From Oricola indica (GTDB lineage Bacteria; Pseudomonadota; Alphaproteobacteria; Rhizobiales; Rhizobiaceae), in the NCBI RefSeq assembly GCF_019966595.1, contig NZ_JAINFJ010000001.1, positions 930,001 through 994,000 on the forward strand: a stretch of DNA of 64,000 bases, given 5' to 3'. Below, in pieces: positions 42,304 to 51,096 of this stretch (its first letter is position 1; each line of letters begins with the position of its first letter). A program made the position numbers and the translations under genes. Under the pieces are notes generated by a model. It did no database searches. It saw nothing but the letters and a program-made list of their open reading frames with translations, and had not been told where the DNA came from.

Positions 42304-44021
42304 GGTGCGCTCCTTTCCTGTGTCCGTCGGTCCAGCGTCTCGCGCGAGACGCCATGATAGGCTTCCAGTTCCGATACGAGGTCGTCGATTTCCGCGCGTT
42401 CGCGGGCCTCGTTCCAGCCGAGCGCATTGCCGGCAGCGGCGGCAACCGCCTCGATCAGCGCGGCATCGACAGCGCCGGTGATAGCCAGCGAGGTACGCCG
42501 CATGACGATATCGCCAAGCGTCTCCGCATATTCATGCTGCACGAGAAAGCCGATTTCGGCGGCGGTAAATTCCGTGCCTGCGCCAAGCGGCCGGTCGTCC
42601 TCGCGCCCGGCGCAAAATTCCATGACCTCGATCGCGCGCGTGCCGTAGCTATCGACAAGATGTGCGGCGCGCGCCTCGGAGACGCCGAATTGCCCGCAAA
42701 GATTGTCCGCCAGTGCCGCCGCATCGGTGAAACCACGCCCGCCACCAATGGCGAGATCGAGCGTTTCTTCTTTTCGGTCACGTCCGAGCGCGGCGAGAAC
42801 GTCATCGGCGGTCTGCTCGGCAAAGGCGCGAAACGTTGTCCACTTGCCGCCAACCATGCAGAAATGCGGCACAGCGGCATCGATGCGACGCACGAAATGC
42901 CCGCGCGAGATGCGGCCCGTGAAATCGTGATCGCTCTTCGGCAGCGGCCGGATGCCGCTGTAGGAATAGACCGCCTGCTCCGGCGTGACCTCGATGGTCG
43001 GGAAGACGAGCCGCAGCGAACCGAGAATGTAGTCGCGCTCCTCATCCTCGCAGCGCACCCGCTCCGCCTTTTCCACGCGTATGTCAGTCGCCCCGGCCAG
43101 CACCTTGCCGAGATAGGGAAACACGATGCAGACCCGACCGTCGGAATTGTCGAAGAACACCATGTGGCCGTTCAGCGCGTCATGCAGCTCCGCGTTGTCC
43201 AGGATCACATGCGAGCCCTTGGTGCCCGAGATCAGCCGGTCCGCATTCTCCGGCCGGTTGGTGAGCGCCGTGAGTGAATCATCGAGCCACGCGCCGGTGG
43301 CGTTGACCACCGCCTTTGCAGTGACGCGATACCGCTCGCCGCTGATCTGGTCGGAGACGGCAAATGCGTCGCCGTCTGGCAGAATCTCCGCGTGGTTCAG
43401 CGCCAGCGCCCCCGGCGCGAGGCGCTGCGTGTCGAGGATCAGCTCTACACCGAGCCGTTCCGGATGGCTGATCCACGCGTCGTGATAGATCGCCGAAAAT
43501 CGCAACCGTGGTGTCAGCTTGGGCCAGCGCCTGAATGTTTCGCGCGCGCTCAGGAAGCGGTGACGCGGCAGCAACCGCCGTTTGCGGCTCACCCAGTCAT
43601 AAAGCCCCAGCCCGATCTTGATCGGCACCGCGCCCCGATTGGCGGGCCGCGTCGACAGACCAAGTATGCCCGCCGCGCCGTTCAGGATTCCCGAGAACAC
43701 CGACGTGATCGGGATCGTCGTCGGCAGCGGACGCACCATATGCGGCGCATTGCGCAGCAGCGCGTCGCGCTCGTTGAGCGACTCGCGCACCAGGTCGAAC
43801 TCGCCGTTTTCAAGATAGCGCAGCCCGCCATGGATCATCCGCGACGGCGCCGCACTACAGCCGGAGCAGAAGTCGTTGCGCTCAACGAGGAGTACCCGCA
43901 ATCCCTGCAGGGCAAGTTCGCGGAATACACCGATTCCGTTGATGCCGCCGCCGACGACGATCACGTCGAAGGCCCCGTCAGCGCGGAGCATTTCGAAACT
44001 TTCGTCTCTTGGTTCAGGCAT
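42294..44021 (-). CDS. GlpD-like FAD-dependent (glycerol-3-phosphate-type) dehydrogenase
   Basis: 575 residues. FAD-binding FDVIVVGGGINGIGVFREL near residue 18, then SRMIHGGLRYLENGEFDLV, the family's substrate region, GTKGSHVIL, GATDIRVEKAE, SYSGIRPLP and GGKWTTFRAFA, plus the C-terminal helical cap. True GlpD oxidises glycerol 3-phosphate to dihydroxyacetone phosphate, passing electrons to quinone at the membrane. In rhizobial erythritol operons a relative (EryB) oxidises a polyol phosphate (established). Context favours a polyol phosphate from the kinase. ATG at 44021 after CGGAGA; a GTG at 44036 is also possible. Confidence 0.88.
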   Translation of the reverse strand: MPEPRDESFEMLRADGAFDVIVVGGGINGIGVFRELALQGLRVLLVERNDFCSGCSAAPSRMIHGGLRYLENGEFDLVRESLNERDALLRNAPHMVRPLPTTIPITSVFSGILNGAAGILGLSTRPANRGAVPIKIGLGLYDWVSRKRRLLPRHRFLSARETFRRWPKLTPRLRFSAIYHDAWISHPERLGVELILDTQRLAPGALALNHAEILPDGDAFAVSDQISGERYRVTAKAVVNATGAWLDDSLTALTNRPENADRLISGTKGSHVILDNAELHDALNGHMVFFDNSDGRVCIVFPYLGKVLAGATDIRVEKAERVRCEDEERDYILGSLRLVFPTIEVTPEQAVYSYSGIRPLPKSDHDFTGRISRGHFVRRIDAAVPHFCMVGGKWTTFRAFAEQTADDVLAALGRDRKEETLDLAIGGGRGFTDAAALADNLCGQFGVSEARAAHLVDSYGTRAIEVMEFCAGREDDRPLGAGTEFTAAEIGFLVQHEYAETLGDIVMRRTSLAITGAVDAALIEAVAAAAGNALGWNEARERAEIDDLVSELEAYHGVSRETLDRRTQERSAPCA

Positions 44022-44080
44022 CGGTTCTCCGTTCACCGGCCGTCAGGCGGTGCTCGTTCAGGTCTTGTTTTTGGTCCGGT

Positions 44081-45076
44081 TCAGGCGTCGAGGTTTGTCA
44101 GTTCAGTCTTGGCGGCCTCGCTGATCGCGGTGATGTCCTCATCGGTGAGACGGATACGTCCCGCCTTGGCGTTTTCCTGCGCCTGCGCCGGGTTGCGCGC
44201 GCCGCACAGCGAAAAGGTGATGCCCGGCTGCTGCAGCGTCCAGGCGATGATCACCTGCGCGCGCGTCGCCTCATGCGCTTCGGCCACGGGGTCGATCGCC
44301 GCCATCAGCCGCGCCACCTTTTCGCGATTGGACTGCGAAAAGCGCGGATTGTCCTTGCGCAGGTCGTCGCCGGAGAAGGTACGGTCAGGCCCCATCTTGC
44401 CGGAAAGCAGGCCGAGCGCGAGCGACGAATAGCTCAATGTCGAAATGCCGTGCTCGGCGGCGATCGGCAGAAGCGTCTCCTCGATACCCCGATGGACCAT
44501 CGAATATTCCTCCTGGATCGCATCCAGCTCGCCCGTCGCTGCATAGGCTCGCAACTCGTCCGCCGAGAGGTTGCTGGCGCCGATTGAGCGGATCTTGCCC
44601 TGCTCTTTCAGCGCGACCAGCGCATCGATCGTCTCCTCGATCGGCGTCGTCGGATCCTGCCAATGCGTGATGTAGAGATCGATATGGTCGGTGCCGAGCC
44701 GCTTCAGGCTCTGCTCCACCTCTTGCATGATGGACTCCTTGCCGAGATAGCGATGCACCGGCCCGCTGTCATAGTCGAAGAAGTGATTGCCCTTCTGCGT
44801 GTGCCAGACGAGCCCGCATTTGGTCGCGAGAACCACTTCGTCGCGGCGGCCCTTGATGGCCTTTCCGACGATCTCCTCGGACAATCCCTGGCCATAGGCC
44901 GGCGCTGTGTCGATCAAGGTGATCCCCTCGTCCAGCGACGCCTGGATGGCCGCGATGGAACTGGCCTCGTCCGTTCCGCCCCACATCCAGCCTCCGATCG
45001 CCCAGGTTCCAAGCCCGACGGCAGATGCCTCGATCTTCGATGAACCGATAGGACGTGTGAGCATTTCAAGCGACAT
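44081..45076 (-). CDS. Aldo/keto reductase
   Basis: 331 residues, TIM barrel. Catalytic tetrad: Asp in TLIDTAPAYGQG, Tyr in the same loop, Lys in EVVLATKCG and His in LYITHWQDP. The NADPH-binding SIGASNLS and C-terminal region are present. It should interconvert a carbonyl sugar and alcohol. The gene starts inside the 3' end of the SorC regulator gene (11-base overlap). It belongs to the nine-gene operon, so it probably handles the same polyol or ketose as the kinase and the GlpD-like enzyme. A 59-base gap with a small CACCG/CGGTG hairpin separates it from the preceding gene's end. Confidence 0.9.
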   Translation of the reverse strand: MSLEMLTRPIGSSKIEASAVGLGTWAIGGWMWGGTDEASSIAAIQASLDEGITLIDTAPAYGQGLSEEIVGKAIKGRRDEVVLATKCGLVWHTQKGNHFFDYDSGPVHRYLGKESIMQEVEQSLKRLGTDHIDLYITHWQDPTTPIEETIDALVALKEQGKIRSIGASNLSADELRAYAATGELDAIQEEYSMVHRGIEETLLPIAAEHGISTLSYSSLALGLLSGKMGPDRTFSGDDLRKDNPRFSQSNREKVARLMAAIDPVAEAHEATRAQVIIAWTLQQPGITFSLCGARNPAQAQENAKAGRIRLTDEDITAISEAAKTELTNLDA

Positions 45077-46046
45077 TTTCTACCTTTCCGACATGGTCCA
45101 GAACCGAGGACGCGGTGAGTTCGTCGACGATCAGCGAATTGATCAGCCCGCCGGCCAGCGCGGCGCGAATGGGCTGAACCTTCTCCGGACCGGCCGCCAC
45201 GCCGATCGTCAGAGGACATTTCGAGAGCTCGGCCGGATTGAGCGCCACGAGGCGGGAATTGAGCGGATAGTCGGCCACCGTTCCGTCGTCGCGGATGAGA
45301 TGGGCGAGAAACTCGCCGCAGGCCCCGCCGCTCACCAGAAGCTCGCGCTCCGGATTCGGCACCGGCAGGAGGTCGTAATAGCTCGACCCCGGCGCGAGGA
45401 TCGACCCGATACCGACAAGCGCCACCGACGCACGTCGCGCGAGGTCAAAAACCTCGCGGATCGAGGCCATCTGCATCAGCATGTCGCGCTGCTCGCGACT
45501 CTCGGCGAAGAGCGGCGCATGCAGCAGCATCGTCGAGCCGCCGAGCTTGTCGGCGAGCTGCGTCGCAAGATGGTTCACGTCGGTGTAGTATTTGCCTTGC
45601 ACGCCGCCAGTGAGCGGCACCACCGTGACGTTGAACTTCCGATCTGGCGCGAGGTTCTGGACGATCGCGCTGACCGCCTTGCCGCCGGTGATCGCGATCA
45701 CGTCGCCGTCGCGGATCGTCTCCAGCAACCCGTTCGCCGCCGCGCGGCCGACCTGCTGCAAATTCGTATCCGGATTGCCGGGCACCGCCGGTGTGACCAC
45801 CGCCTTGTCGAGGCTGGTCGTATCGATCAGGCCGCTTTCCAGATCGACCAGACGCTGGAACGGGCTTTCGATGGCGATCTTCACCATGCCGAGCTTCCGG
45901 CCCTGGGTGATCAGCCGGTTGACCTTCGATGTCGAAAGGTTGAGGCGCGTGGCGATGTCCGACTGCTTCATCTCCTCGATGAAGTGCAGCGTCAGAACCG
46001 TGTGGATCTGGCGGATCGCCTCGAAATCTTCCTTGCTGTCACTCAT
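45066..46046 (-). CDS. SorC/DeoR-family sugar-binding transcriptional regulator
   Basis: 326 residues. N-terminal helix-turn-helix: HFIEEMKQSDIATRLNLSTS then KVNRLITQGRKLG (about residues 20-55). The rest is the SorC sugar-phosphate-binding domain: GRAAANGLLETIRDGDVIAI, then GGKAVSAIVQNL, PLTGGVQG, LVGIGSI and SGGACGEFLAHLI. Members such as EryD and LsrR are repressors released by phosphorylated sugars (established). Being inside the operon, between permease and enzymes, it is probably an autoregulated repressor acting on the dyad at 49789-49808. A GTG at 46055 is an alternative start. Confidence 0.92.
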   Translation of the reverse strand: MSDSKEDFEAIRQIHTVLTLHFIEEMKQSDIATRLNLSTSKVNRLITQGRKLGMVKIAIESPFQRLVDLESGLIDTTSLDKAVVTPAVPGNPDTNLQQVGRAAANGLLETIRDGDVIAITGGKAVSAIVQNLAPDRKFNVTVVPLTGGVQGKYYTDVNHLATQLADKLGGSTMLLHAPLFAESREQRDMLMQMASIREVFDLARRASVALVGIGSILAPGSSYYDLLPVPNPERELLVSGGACGEFLAHLIRDDGTVADYPLNSRLVALNPAELSKCPLTIGVAAGPEKVQPIRAALAGGLINSLIVDELTASSVLDHVGKVENVA

Positions 46047-46078
46047 GTCTTTCACTCATCGAGGTTTCAGTTGCCGGC

Positions 46079-47089
46079 CTACCTGCCGCGACGCTTGTTC
46101 AGATAGTGGTCGATCGACACCGCGGCGAGAAGAATGGAGCCGCGGATGATGTCCTGCCAGTAAACCGAGACATCGAGCAGGGCGAGCGAACTTGAAACGA
46201 CCGAGAGCAGGATCGCGCCGAGTATAGCCCCGAAGATCGTGCCGGATCCGCCCGACAGGCTGGCTCCGCCGATCACGGCCGCGGCGATCACGTTCAGCTC
46301 CATGCCGATGCCGAATGTCGGCTGAGCGGACCCGAAACGCGCCATGTAGATGATGCCCGCGACGCCACACAGGGTTGAGCACAATGTGGTCGTCAGGAAG
46401 ATGACCCGCTTGGTTCGAATGCCGGAATAGGCCGCCGCTTTCTCGTTGCTGCCGGTGTAGAACACCTTGCGGAACGCCGTGGTCTTCCGGAGCATGAAAT
46501 CGAATGCCAGCACCACCACCACGAAAATGATGATGACGATCGGGATCACGCCGACGGCCCCTTGCCCGACAAACTTGAACTCCGGCGGCAGCGTGTAGAG
46601 ACCGAGTGGTCGGCCGCCCGTGCCCAGAAGACAGGCGCCCCGCGCGATCACCATCACCGCCAGCGAGACGATGAAGTGATGGAGGCCGACCTTCGTGACG
46701 AAGAAGCCCATGAACGCGCCGATGCCGGCGCAGCACAGGATGGAGATCGCCGACGCGGTCCAGGGATCGACCCCATTGAGGAACAACAGCCCCGCGATCA
46801 CCATTGCCAGGGCCGTCACCGAGCCAACCGACAAATCGATGCCGCCCGAGATCAGCAGGATCGTCATGCCGACGACGACGATGCCCTCGACCGCGAAGGC
46901 CATCGCCATGGCCCGCATGTTCACCCAGGTCAGGAAGTAGGGCGAGGCAAATGACATTGCGATGAACAGCGCCAGGATGATCAGGATCAGCCCGGTTTCG
47001 CGCATCTTGAAAAGCCGCTTCATATAATCGGCCGGTTCGCGCGGTGCGGCGCCCTGCCCCTGCATTCCCGCCATTGCTCCCTCCGCCAT
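46079..47089 (-). CDS. Sugar ABC transporter permease (CUT2 type)
   Basis: 336 residues, about nine hydrophobic segments after a 35-residue cytoplasmic head. Hallmark ISGGIDLSVGSVTALAMV and GSNEKAAAYSGIRTKRV coupling region. The ATG at 47089 overlaps the TGA of the ATPase gene (TGATG), which sets the start; a much longer frame running upstream is the antisense-like shadow of the ATPase gene. Second-to-last transporter gene of the operon; the SorC regulator begins 24 to 33 bases later. Confidence 0.93.
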   Translation of the reverse strand: MAEGAMAGMQGQGAAPREPADYMKRLFKMRETGLILIILALFIAMSFASPYFLTWVNMRAMAMAFAVEGIVVVGMTILLISGGIDLSVGSVTALAMVIAGLLFLNGVDPWTASAISILCCAGIGAFMGFFVTKVGLHHFIVSLAVMVIARGACLLGTGGRPLGLYTLPPEFKFVGQGAVGVIPIVIIIFVVVVLAFDFMLRKTTAFRKVFYTGSNEKAAAYSGIRTKRVIFLTTTLCSTLCGVAGIIYMARFGSAQPTFGIGMELNVIAAAVIGGASLSGGSGTIFGAILGAILLSVVSSSLALLDVSVYWQDIIRGSILLAAVSIDHYLNKRRGR

Positions 47090-48624
47090 CAGACCGCCTC
47101 CATCCGGGGTTGGGATATCGAGGCCAGATGCATGATGTTCTCTTCCGTCATTGCGTCCCCCGTCACCTCGCCGCTGATCTCGCCTTCGCTGATGACCAGC
47201 ACCCGGTCGCAAACGCCGATCAGCTCGGGCAGCTCCGAGGATATGACGAGAACGCCCACGCCTTCGCGCGCAAGCTGGCGCAAGATCGCGTGAATTTCCG
47301 CCTTCGCCCCGACATCGACGCCACGCGTCGGCTCGTCGAGAAAGATCACGCGCGGATTGACGGACAGCAGCTTGGCCAGCGCCACTTTCTGCTGGTTGCC
47401 CCCCGACAGCGTGGAGACAGCGTTTGCGGTGTGGCCGTATTTCAAATTCAGGCTGCGGCCCGCGCGCTCGGCAAACTGAGCTTCGCGGCGCTCGTTGATA
47501 ATCCCGCCGCGCGAGACCTGGTCCAGCGAGATCGCGGAGATGTTGGCCGCGATCGACATCTCGAGAAAGATGCCCGAACCCTTCCGGTCCTCCGACAGAT
47601 AGACGATGCCTTCGGCGATGCTGTCCTGGTAGTCCTTCAGGTCGAGACGGCGACCGTTGAGATGAATTTCGCCGGTGGTTTCGCCTTCCAGATGGCAGAT
47701 CCCCTTGGCGATCTCGCTGCGCCCAGCCCCGATCAGCCCGGCAAAACCGAGGATCTCGCCCGCTTTCAGGTCGAAGGAAATGTTGCGGAACAGGCTGCGC
47801 TCGGTCAGGTCGCGCACCGACAGGATAACCTCTTCCGATCTGTCTTCCTCGCGCTGTTTGTCCGGATAAAGATTGTCGAGGACACGACCGACCATCGAGT
47901 TGACGATTTCGGAAGGCGTCGTCTCGGAGACGTTCCGGGTGACGATGTACTGTCCGTCGCGGAACACGGAAACGCGATCGCAATTGTCGAATATTTCAGC
48001 CATGCGATGGGAAATGTAGATGATGGATATGCCCTGCGCGGCGAGCCTGCGCATGATGGCGAACAGTGTTTGCGCCTCGCGATCGGTTAGCGCGGCGGTC
48101 GGCTCGTCGAGGATCAGCACGCGGCAATCGAGGGTCAGGGCCTTGGCGATCTCGACCAGTTGCTGCTGGGAAATCGGCAGATCGCGCACCAGTGCGGCCG
48201 GGTTCACGTCACCAAGCTGACGCAGGATTTCGCCAGCCTTTCTTTCCAGCGCCGCGTAGTCCATCAGGAAGCGTTTGCTCATGTTGGTCGCGGCCATGAA
48301 AATGTTCTCGGCGACCGTGACATCCGGGCACAACGCGATTTCCTGGTGGACGAATCCGACACCCAGTTTCTGCGCCATTGCCGGCGAAGTAATCTCCACT
48401 GGCTGGCCGTCAAACAGTATCTCGCCGCTGTCCGGCTTCAGGATCCCGTCGATGATGTTCATCAGCGTGGACTTGCCCGCGCCGTTCTCGCCGGCGAGCG
48501 CGTGTATCTCTCCCCTGCGCAATTCGAAGTCGACGCCTCTCAGCGCATGGATCGACCCGAACGACTTTCGCAGATCGGTGATTTTCAGGATCGGTGCGGT
48601 TTCCATGGCGTTGCGATCGGTCAT
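47089..48624 (-). CDS. Sugar ABC transporter ATPase (two ATPase domains)
   Basis: 511 residues from the ATG at 48624 (an in-frame ATG at 48606 is equally plausible; neither has a clear ribosome site). Domain 1: Walker A GENGAGKST, Q-loop HQEIALCPDV, signature LPISQQQLVEI, Walker B RVLILDEPTAAL. Domain 2: GLIGAGRSEIAKGI, signature LSGGNQQKVALAKLL, Walker B VIFLDEPTRGVDVGAK. Both domains look competent. Overlaps the permease start by one base. Confidence 0.94.
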   Translation of the reverse strand: MTDRNAMETAPILKITDLRKSFGSIHALRGVDFELRRGEIHALAGENGAGKSTLMNIIDGILKPDSGEILFDGQPVEITSPAMAQKLGVGFVHQEIALCPDVTVAENIFMAATNMSKRFLMDYAALERKAGEILRQLGDVNPAALVRDLPISQQQLVEIAKALTLDCRVLILDEPTAALTDREAQTLFAIMRRLAAQGISIIYISHRMAEIFDNCDRVSVFRDGQYIVTRNVSETTPSEIVNSMVGRVLDNLYPDKQREEDRSEEVILSVRDLTERSLFRNISFDLKAGEILGFAGLIGAGRSEIAKGICHLEGETTGEIHLNGRRLDLKDYQDSIAEGIVYLSEDRKGSGIFLEMSIAANISAISLDQVSRGGIINERREAQFAERAGRSLNLKYGHTANAVSTLSGGNQQKVALAKLLSVNPRVIFLDEPTRGVDVGAKAEIHAILRQLAREGVGVLVISSELPELIGVCDRVLVISEGEISGEVTGDAMTEENIMHLASISQPRMEAV

Positions 48625-48643
48625 GCAGGGGTGGTAGGTGGAT

Positions 48644-48678
48644 GCGTTGCCCGCTCTCCGCGCGGGCGCGGGCAACGC
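48644..48678 (-). terminator. Intercistronic hairpin after the fourth binding-protein gene
   Basis: GCGTTGCCCGC (48644-48654) pairs perfectly with GCGGGCAACGC (48668-48678), 11 bp, 13-base loop, between the binding-protein stop and the ATPase start on the minus strand. No U-tract, so probably mRNA protection rather than termination. Confidence 0.7.
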
Positions 48679-48693
48679 GATTGCGGACCGGGA

Positions 48694-49713
48694 TCAGCTC
48701 GGATCCCGGCCTTCCATGTACTTGTTCAGATCGAACGAATCCGCGTTCTCCTTCGTAATCACTGCAAAGCCGTTGTCGATGAACGGAATTTGCATCGGGT
48801 TGTAGCCCGAGACCTTGTAGTCGTTGAACGGATCGAACATGTCCGAGTGAGCGGCCATGAAGACTGTCACGAAACCCATGAAGCCCTGGACGCCCTGGTT
48901 CGGGTTCAAAGCCATGTGGATATTGCCGGCCTTGATATGCTCCAGCGTCGTGGGCGTAACGTCGGCATGCATGATCAGCACGTCGGCCTCGGCCTCCAGA
49001 ACGGCCGCAACGGCACCTTCGGCCGAGCCGGCCTCGGGGATCCACATCGCGTCAAGTTCCGGGTTGGCCTGCAGAATGGAAGCCGTCGCGCGGTAGGCCG
49101 CGTTGCTGTCCTGATTGGTCGCCTGACGGCCGACCAGCTTCATGCCCGGATAGTTCTGCTCCATGTAGGAAATCAGTTCCGTCACACGCAGGTCATGGTT
49201 GCTCTGGCCAGGGTTTTCGAGAACTGCGTATTGGCCCTCTTCACCGACCTGCTTGACGATCTCCTCGGCCGCGAACTTGGCTTCGGCGACGTTGTCCGAG
49301 GTGATGTAGGCGGTGCGGTTCGATTTCGGCGAATCCGCCGCGAAGGTCACGACTTCCACGCCGCTGTCGATCGCCCGGTTGATCGGCTCGATGAACGGAT
49401 CGGACTGCATCGGATGCAGAAGAATGCCGGCCGGCTGCTTGACCAGGTCCTGCTCGAACGATGCGATCTGCTTGGTGATGTCGTAATCGGGCGTGCCCGA
49501 GAAGACGGTTTCGCAACCCATGGCTTCCGCGGCCTGCTTGAAGCCCTGATAGACGGGCACCCAGTAGGGGTGCGCGGAGACCATCACGTTCATGATGTAG
49601 GTCTCGCCCTCTTCGCACTTGAAGCCGTCCTGCGCCGACGCCGTCGCGGGCAACAATATGGCAGACGTCAAGGTCGCCGCGGCGACAGCCGCAGCCTTGT
49701 GAAAATTCCTCAT
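48694..49713 (-). CDS. Sugar ABC transporter periplasmic binding protein (CUT2 type)
   Basis: 339 residues. Signal peptide about residues 1-28 (cleavage ASA/QD). The mature protein begins FKCEEGETYIMNVMVSAHPY, with a cysteine near each of FKCEEG and GCETVF, then the type-I periplasmic fold (ILLHPMQSDPFIEPINRAID; MWIPEAGSAEGAVAAVLEAE). The ATG at 49713 follows GGAGGAGAAGC. First gene of the nine-gene operon, so its ligand is probably the polyol or sugar that the kinase, aldolase and dehydrogenases consume. Confidence 0.92.
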   Translation of the reverse strand: MRNFHKAAAVAAATLTSAILLPATASAQDGFKCEEGETYIMNVMVSAHPYWVPVYQGFKQAAEAMGCETVFSGTPDYDITKQIASFEQDLVKQPAGILLHPMQSDPFIEPINRAIDSGVEVVTFAADSPKSNRTAYITSDNVAEAKFAAEEIVKQVGEEGQYAVLENPGQSNHDLRVTELISYMEQNYPGMKLVGRQATNQDSNAAYRATASILQANPELDAMWIPEAGSAEGAVAAVLEAEADVLIMHADVTPTTLEHIKAGNIHMALNPNQGVQGFMGFVTVFMAAHSDMFDPFNDYKVSGYNPMQIPFIDNGFAVITKENADSFDLNKYMEGRDPS

Positions 49714-50080
49714 GCTTCTCCTCCACTGTGGAATCTCGCCCACGCAACTACTGTGACATCCTCCAGTCACGCCTGCAAGATATTTCACGATACGATATTT
49801 ATCGCATCACGGGATAAAGCAGAGCGCGCAAGTCGAGTCAATCGACAAGAAATATTTTTCTTTGCCTGAAATTTATTTCACTGCTCTGATAAGCGATTTG
49901 GACGCCCTGCTGGATCGTTCGCAGGTTTCGCTCCAGTCAGGCACTCATCCGCCAACGCCTTATGATCGACGGCGGCATTCCTACGCCATCATGAATAGGA
50001 TAAATAGCTGATTTATTTCATTTTTTTATTTGAAAATCGCTTTCGCGGCCATGACGAGTCGGCAGCGGGACCGCGACACG
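49714..50080. promoter_or_regulatory. Control region of the nine-gene polyol operon, with a SorC-type dyad
   Basis: 367 bases, A/T-rich, no gene. GATACGATATTTATCGCATC (49789-49808) is an inverted repeat matching its reverse complement at 16 of 20 positions, 76-95 bases before the binding-protein start, with TTGACT on the minus strand near 49840 as a possible -35 element. SorC-family repressors bind dyads in this position. No terminator for the LysR gene that ends at 50081 was recognised. Confidence 0.5.
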
Positions 50081-51004
50081 TCATTTCACGAACAGATGGC
50101 GGGCATTGTCCGATTCAAAGAATTGCCGGCAGATGGAGGCGAAGGCCTGCGCCCGTCGGCTGACCCGGCTTCCCCGACGCGTCGCCAGCACGATGTTGGG
50201 ACAGGGTTCGGCCTCCACCAGCGGGCGGCAGACGACGGGCAGTCCGCAATAGGTGGTGTCGGTACAAGGCCGGATGTTTAGGATCGCCGCCCCCAGCCCC
50301 GCCGCGGCTGAGGCCCGCACCATCTCGAACGATTCCAGGCGCTGGATCGGCCCCGGCCGAACGCCGGCATGTTCGAAGATCGACTGCACGTAATTGCGCG
50401 ACTGCGGAAGGTTGAGCAACAGCAAGGTACGGTCCGACAGGTCTTCCAGTGAAATGCGCTCCTTTTCTGCCAGCGGATCGGAGGTTGCCAGCACGACATG
50501 CGGCGGCGCCTTGGCCAGGAACTCGAAATCGAATTCGTCCCACAGACCCGCGTCATAGGTCAGGAGGATGTCGACGGCGCCGTCCCGCAGGCTGCGCTGG
50601 ATCGAGATTATGTCGCCTTCCGAAAGATGCACGATCAGTTCGGGAAAGGCGGCGCGCAGTTCGCGGATCACCTGCGGCGCTATGTTGGGCGAAATCGAGG
50701 TGAAAGATCCCACCCGCAATTCGCCTGAGAGAACCTGGCCGCCGCCACTCAGGTCGCGAACAAATGCTTCCGCCTCGTCCAGCATGCGAATGGTGCGCGC
50801 GATCGCGCTCTCGCCCGCTGCCGTCGTCACCAGACCCTTGGCACGCTGGCGTACGAAAAGCTGGATACCGAACTCCTGCTCGAACTTGTCGATCGCCATC
50901 AGGATCGATGAGGTCGAGATGTTCAACTCGCTGGCCGCGCCCTGGATCGATCTTTTTCGTGAGGCGACCACGACATACTGGAGCTGGCGTATCGTGATAT
51001 TCAT
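50081..51004 (-). CDS. LysR-family transcriptional regulator
   Basis: 307 residues. N-terminal winged helix ITIRQLQYVVVASRKRSIQG then AASELNISTSSILMAID (about residues 3-40), followed by the two-lobed effector domain (GELRVGSFTSISPNIAPQVI). It is divergent from the lactonase/TRAP operon with 92 bases between starts, the classic LysR arrangement, so it should control that operon. Effector unknown, plausibly the sugar acid taken up by the TRAP system. Confidence 0.92.
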   Translation of the reverse strand: MNITIRQLQYVVVASRKRSIQGAASELNISTSSILMAIDKFEQEFGIQLFVRQRAKGLVTTAAGESAIARTIRMLDEAEAFVRDLSGGGQVLSGELRVGSFTSISPNIAPQVIRELRAAFPELIVHLSEGDIISIQRSLRDGAVDILLTYDAGLWDEFDFEFLAKAPPHVVLATSDPLAEKERISLEDLSDRTLLLLNLPQSRNYVQSIFEHAGVRPGPIQRLESFEMVRASAAAGLGAAILNIRPCTDTTYCGLPVVCRPLVEAEPCPNIVLATRRGSRVSRRAQAFASICRQFFESDNARHLFVK

Positions 51005-51096
51005 TTTATGTAATTATCATACCTATAAAATACATTATTCCGAATTTAGCCGAATTGCTAGCGTCGTGCCGGGAAGAGGAAGGCGGCACGCCACGA
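51005..51096. promoter_or_regulatory. Shared promoter region of the LysR gene and the lactonase/TRAP operon
   Basis: 92 bases, sharply A/T-rich on the LysR side (TTATGTAATTATCATACC, then TATAAAAT), between divergent starts. LysR proteins bind such gaps at T-N11-A dyads; ATGTAATTATCAT is an imperfect dyad but not strong enough to call an operator with confidence. Confidence 0.4.

Noticed and set aside
47090-47983. Upstream extension of the permease frame
   Set aside because: Overlaps the ATPase gene in another frame; the TGATG overlap at 47089 fixes the real start.
38303-49713. Reading the nine-gene operon as an lsr (autoinducer-2) system
   Set aside because: SorC regulator, FGGY kinase, DhnA aldolase and importer match lsr in type, but LsrG is missing and a GlpD-like dehydrogenase, a GMC oxidoreductase and an aldo/keto reductase are present.
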